From: an uncultured Amaricoccus sp.
Lineage (GTDB): Bacteria; Pseudomonadota; Alphaproteobacteria; Rhodobacterales; Rhodobacteraceae
Length of the DNA: 8,832 nucleotides
NCBI RefSeq assembly: GCF_937858865.1
Contig: NZ_CALLYO010000480.1
Coordinates: 1-8,832, forward strand
Direction: 5' to 3'
Translations under genes and position numbers: made by a program
Shown: piece after piece, positions 6,439 through 8,832 of the stretch
Position numbering within the stretch: position 1 is the stretch's first letter
Layout of the letters: each line of letters starts with the position of its first letter
Notes under the pieces: model-generated
Seen by the model: the letters and a program-made list of their open reading frames with translations, nothing else
Told to the model about the DNA's origin: nothing
Databases searched by the model: none

Positions 6439-6452
6439 GGATTCTACGCGGC

Positions 6453-6746
6453 TCAGCCACCGAGGTCCGCGACCTGGTGGGCCCATTCGGTCTCGATGTC
6501 GCCGCCGCGGCGGTGAGTGCCGGAGCGGCGATACCAGTAGTCGGAGTTCGACTGGTCGCCCTCGATCCAGTGCGCGAGCGCGTGCACCCGGTCGTAGTCC
6601 GGGCTGCCCTCGGCGGCCTGGCAGATGTCGTGCGCGCGCTTCCATTCGGGGCCGGGGCGGAAGCCGCCCTTGCCGAGCCACCAGAGGGCCTGGAGCGGCG
6701 GGGAGAGCGTGGCGGGGGGCTCGGGGGTGTCGAAGCTGAGGGTCAT
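6453..6746 (-). CDS. Conserved protein of unknown function, 97 aa, coupled to UPF0173 hydrolase
   Basis: No established function is recognised. The 97 residues are mostly soluble-looking, with six tryptophans (22, 23, 35, 60, 71, 88). The central pattern HALAHWIEGDQSNSDYWYRR (55-74) recalls from memory a motif in small conserved proteins of many proteobacteria. The helix-like stretch EWKRAHDICQAAEG (34-47) precedes it. There is no signal peptide, membrane segment or cysteine cluster. Its ATG follows the hydrolase stop by a single base (TGA-C-ATG), with no strong ribosome-binding site, so translation is probably coupled to the hydrolase. Reading the frame as real rather than as a shadow is supported by the coupling, the tryptophan-rich conserved-looking pattern, and the natural end just before the spacer. 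Confidence 0.82.
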   Translation of the reverse strand: MTLSFDTPEPPATLSPPLQALWWLGKGGFRPGPEWKRAHDICQAAEGSPDYDRVHALAHWIEGDQSNSDYWYRRSGTHRRGGDIETEWAHQVADLGG

Positions 6747-6747
6747 G

Positions 6748-7437
6748 TCAGAGCTCTATCGGCTGGAGGATTTCGGGCTCGATCACGTCGACGCCGGGCA
6801 GCGCGGCCTTCAGCGCGTCCGCATTCTGCTCGAGGAGCGGGAAGGTGCGATAGTGGCAGGGGACGACGGTGCGGAAGTGGAAGAACTTCTTCGCGGCGAA
6901 GCCGGCGCGCTTCATGTCCATGGTGAAGTGGCCGCCGGCGCAGAGGATGCCGATCTCCGGGTGGTGCAGCTCCTCGAAGAGGGCCATGTCGGCCATGACG
7001 TCGGTGTCGCCCGAGACGTAGATGGTGCGCCCCTCGCCCGCGATCATGTAGCCCGACTCGGTGCCGGCGTAGACCGGGCCGTCGGGGCCGGCCCAGGAGG
7101 AGGAATGGGTGGCGTTGACCATGGTGACGGCGACGTTGCCGAGGCGGACGGTGCCGCCCTTGTTGAAACCGATGCCGGTGACGCCGTGCTTCTGCTCCCA
7201 GAAGGTTATCATGTCGAAGATGCCGACGACGGGGATGGCGAGCTCCTGCGCGATCGCGACCGTGTCGGCGATATGGTCGAAGTGGCCGTGGGTGATGAGG
7301 ATCCGGGTGGCGCCGGCGATCGCCTCGCCGCGGCGGGCGGCGTCGAAGAGCGGATTGCCGAGCCAGGGGTCGAGCAGGATCACCTGGTCCTCGATCTCGA
7401 TTCGAAAGCCGCTGTGGCCGAGCCAGCTGAGGCGCAT
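6748..7437 (-). CDS. UPF0173-family metal-dependent hydrolase (metallo-beta-lactamase fold)
   Basis: This 229-aa protein has the metallo-beta-lactamase fold of the UPF0173/UlaG-like group. These are presumed hydrolases using two metal ions, and their natural substrates are mostly unknown. It opens with the family start MRLSWLGHSGF. It has THGHFDH (49-55; H50, H52, D54, H55 as likely metal ligands), NATHS (108-112), SGDTD (142-146; D144 as bridging aspartate), GGHFTMD (168-174) and CHYRTFP (194-200). All key residues are present and length is typical (about 230). It is predicted to be cytoplasmic, without signal peptide. GGGGAGGA lies about 7 nt upstream of the ATG. The 97-aa gene follows after 1 nt. 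The ceramidase-like gene is divergent across a short region. Confidence 0.92.
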   Translation of the reverse strand: MRLSWLGHSGFRIEIEDQVILLDPWLGNPLFDAARRGEAIAGATRILITHGHFDHIADTVAIAQELAIPVVGIFDMITFWEQKHGVTGIGFNKGGTVRLGNVAVTMVNATHSSSWAGPDGPVYAGTESGYMIAGEGRTIYVSGDTDVMADMALFEELHHPEIGILCAGGHFTMDMKRAGFAAKKFFHFRTVVPCHYRTFPLLEQNADALKAALPGVDVIEPEILQPIEL

Positions 7438-7484
7438 GGTTCATTCCTCCCCGAGGTCGTATGGATCTCCCGGGAGGGATCTCA
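7438..7484. promoter_or_regulatory. Short divergent region with palindrome overlapping a ribosome-binding site
   Basis: About 47 bp separate the hydrolase start and the preferred GTG start of the ceramidase-like gene. A perfect 10-bp palindrome CTCCCGGGAG lies at 7467-7476. Its right half is part of the ribosome-binding site GGGAGGG (7472-7478), so the upstream CTCCC could mask it in the mRNA. Promoters must overlap the genes. None could be read. Confidence 0.3.
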
Positions 7485-8171
7485 GTGGACTGGTTCCGCG
7501 CGGTCAACAGCTATTGCGAGCGGACGGGGCCGGAATACTGGTCCGAGCCGGTCAATGCCGTCACCAACGCGGCCTTCCTGCTGGCGGCCTGGCTGGCCTG
7601 GCGGATGGCGGCGCGGGCGCGCGACGGGGCGGGCGACCGGGCGGGGCAGGGGCTGGCGCTGATCCTCGCGGCGATCGGCGTGGGCTCCTTCCTCTTCCAT
7701 ACCCATGCCCGGGTCTGGGCGATGCTAGCGGACGTGGTGCCGATCCAGGTCTTCATCCTGGTCTATCTCGCGGTGGCGACGGTGCGTTTCTTCGGCGTTC
7801 CCTGGTGGGGCGGGGTGGCGGCGGCGGCCGCCTTCGTGCCGGCGAGCGCCGTGCTGGCGCGCGGGATGGCGGCGGTCGTCGGGCCGCTGAACGGCTCGGT
7901 CGAGTATCTGCCGGTGCCGCTGCTGATCGCGCTCTATGCGCTGGCGCTGCGCCGGCGGGCGCCGGAGGCGGCGCGGGGGCTCGCCATCGGGGCGGGGGTG
8001 CTGGTAGTGTCGCTCTTCTTCCGTACCGTCGATGTGGCGGTCTGCCCGGCCTTTCCGCTCGGCACGCATTTCCTCTGGCATCTGCTCAACGCGGCGATGC
8101 TCTGGTGGATGATCCGGGTCCTCGTCCGCTCGGCCCGGCCGACGGCTTCCCTCGGCCGGCGGGCGCGCTAG
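7485..8171 (+). CDS. Ceramidase-like membrane hydrolase (alkaline ceramidase family, CREST superfamily)
   Basis: This is a 228-aa integral membrane protein with about six or seven hydrophobic helices. It belongs to the alkaline ceramidase family (PF05875 type), whose eukaryotic members split ceramide using a zinc ion inside the membrane. Visible signature residues, numbered from the GTG start, are S68 and H72 in SFLFH, D83 in MLADVVPI, and H195 and H199 in GTHFLWHLLNA. These match the Ser, Asp and His set of the CREST superfamily. The N-terminal YCERTGPEYWSEPVN (10-24) corresponds to the calcium-binding segment of human ACER3. The GTG at 7485 is chosen because GGGAGGG lies 6 nt upstream and relatives begin near this VDW. 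An ATG at 7461 would add eight residues. The true substrate is uncertain, since many alphaproteobacteria lack known sphingolipids. A VOC gene follows after 29 nt. Confidence 0.85.
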   Translation: MDWFRAVNSYCERTGPEYWSEPVNAVTNAAFLLAAWLAWRMAARARDGAGDRAGQGLALILAAIGVGSFLFHTHARVWAMLADVVPIQVFILVYLAVATVRFFGVPWWGGVAAAAAFVPASAVLARGMAAVVGPLNGSVEYLPVPLLIALYALALRRRAPEAARGLAIGAGVLVVSLFFRTVDVAVCPAFPLGTHFLWHLLNAAMLWWMIRVLVRSARPTASLGRRAR

Positions 8172-8200
8172 ACTGCCGGTTCACCGACAGGGAGGGCATG

Positions 8201-8731
8201 ATGACGAACGATGAGCTCCGGCGGCACAACGCCGGGCGGAAAATCTTTCAGATCGCGTGGGTTACGCGGGATCTCGACAGGAACCTCAGGGACTGGGTCG
8301 AGCATCTGAAGGTCGGGCCCTGGCGGGTCTATACCTTCAGCGACGAGACGGTGAAGGGGCTGAAGGTGGGCGGGAAACCGGTCACCGAGCCGTTCAAGTT
8401 TCGTATTGCGATCTCGTGGATCGGGGATATGGAAGTCGAGCTGATCGAGCCGGTCTATGGGCCGATGATCTATCAGGAATTCATCGACCGCCGGGGCGAG
8501 GGGCTGCATCATATCAAGGAGAAGATCGCCGACGAGGACATGGCGGCGGTGGTCGGGGACTGGGAGGCGCGCGGGTTTCCGGTGACGCAGACCGGGCAGT
8601 TCTTCAAGGATTTCCACTTCTATCTCGATACCGAGCCGAAGCTCGATTTCGTCTACGAACTCGGCAACTGCCCGGTGCAGGACCTGCCGCCGGGCGCCTT
8701 CACCATCTATCCGCCGGAAGACGCGGCCTGA
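8201..8731 (+). CDS. VOC-family protein (glyoxalase/epimerase fold)
   Basis: This 176-aa predicted cytoplasmic protein of the vicinal oxygen chelate superfamily has two paired beta-alpha-beta-beta-beta modules. Four plausible metal ligands sit at the expected places: Q18 in IFQIAWVT, E83 in ELIEP, H103 or H104 in GLHHIK, and E153 in VYELG. This resembles the glyoxalase I and methylmalonyl-CoA epimerase layout. The first half opens with the typical VTRDLDRNLRDWVEHLKVGPW. The reaction cannot be told from sequence: glyoxalase, epimerase and dioxygenase members share the fold. The second ATG (8201) is preferred because GGAGG (8191-8195) is then 5 nt away. The ATG at 8198 is too close. It follows the ceramidase-like gene by 29 nt and is probably co-transcribed. 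Its base composition looks somewhat less GC-rich than its neighbours. Confidence 0.88.
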   Translation: MTNDELRRHNAGRKIFQIAWVTRDLDRNLRDWVEHLKVGPWRVYTFSDETVKGLKVGGKPVTEPFKFRIAISWIGDMEVELIEPVYGPMIYQEFIDRRGEGLHHIKEKIADEDMAAVVGDWEARGFPVTQTGQFFKDFHFYLDTEPKLDFVYELGNCPVQDLPPGAFTIYPPEDAA

Positions 8732-8743
8732 TCGGCCTCCGGC
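8713..8743 (+). terminator. Hairpin spanning the VOC gene stop codon, weak terminator candidate
   Basis: GCCGGA (8713-8718) pairs with TCCGGC (8738-8743). GGCC (8725-8728) pairs with GGCC (8734-8737) inside it, with a one-sided 6-nt bulge. The structure covers the last codons and stop of the VOC gene and is not followed by a T-run. It could help end the transcript, but the support is weak. Confidence 0.25.
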
Positions 8744-8775
8744 AGATTCCGGTCGTGTTAACAGCGACTTGGGCG

Positions 8776-8805
8776 GGCTGGAATGCGGCTGGAAGGAGGC
8801 TGGAA
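8776..8805. repeat. Three direct repeats GGCTGGAA at 11-bp spacing
   Basis: Identical 8-mers GGCTGGAA occur at 8776-8783, 8787-8794 and 8798-8805, separated by the 3-nt spacers TGC and GGA. The 11-bp period is about one helical turn and not a multiple of three, so it does not reflect a protein repeat. It lies in the non-coding stretch after the VOC gene and near the right edge of the window. The layout resembles tandem sites for OmpR/PhoB-type regulators, which bind 11-bp direct repeats. The regulator and target gene are not visible here. Confidence 0.6.
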
Positions 8806-8832
8806 AGCGGCCATACGATTTGCGGCCGTGAC

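Noticed and set aside
6425..6439. CtrA-like site GTAA-N7-TTAG
   Set aside because: Only 6 of 8 bases match TTAA-N7-TTAA, and it lies between convergent gene ends, where a promoter operator is unlikely.
7109..8197. N-terminal extension of the VOC protein over the ceramidase-like gene
   Set aside because: The frame runs through the hydrolase antisense and the ceramidase-like gene out of frame. The VOC domain is complete from 8201, with a ribosome-binding site in front.
8758..8772. CtrA-like site TTAA-N7-TTGG before the GGCTGGAA repeats
   Set aside because: It matches 6 of 8 bases and could be chance. The downstream gene is not visible, so it is not claimed as a site.

Overview
The window comes from a very GC-rich bacterial chromosome (roughly 70% G+C by eye), most likely an alphaproteobacterium of the Rhodobacterales. 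The grounds are codon composition, divergent tctE/tctCBA genes, and a small conserved protein paired with a UPF0173 hydrolase. The taxonomic call is inference. The density is that of an ordinary chromosomal region: ten protein genes, no RNA genes, no insertion sequences, no CRISPR and no phage genes.

Layout. (1) 87-4563: a tripartite tricarboxylate transporter operon tctC-tctB-tctA on the plus strand. A TctE-type sensor histidine kinase is transcribed divergently from a shared 132-bp region, and a strong hairpin follows tctA. The kinase probably reports on external carboxylate. Its response regulator is not in the window. (2) 4629-5099: a cold-shock-domain protein gene with a long, hairpin-rich leader. 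It converges with (3) an RsuA/RluB-type rRNA pseudouridine synthase on the minus strand. That gene diverges across 59 bp from tadA, the tRNA wobble adenosine deaminase, so this block concerns RNA modification and translation. (4) 6353-6452: a lower-GC spacer with nested inverted repeats between convergent genes. (5) 6453-7437, minus strand: a UPF0173 metal-dependent hydrolase followed 1 nt later by a 97-aa conserved protein of unknown function. (6) 7485-8731, plus strand: a ceramidase-like (CREST superfamily) membrane hydrolase, then a VOC (glyoxalase-fold) protein, apparently one operon. (7) 8732-8832: a non-coding tail with three copies of an 8-bp motif at an exact 11-bp spacing.

No clearly new multi-gene system is visible. 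The best leads are the alternative hairpins in the cold-shock leader, the 11-bp-spaced repeats at the right edge, the uncharacterised 97-aa partner of the UPF0173 hydrolase, and the kinase without an adjacent regulator. Many long antisense open frames run through the genes. They are by-products of high GC and were left out.
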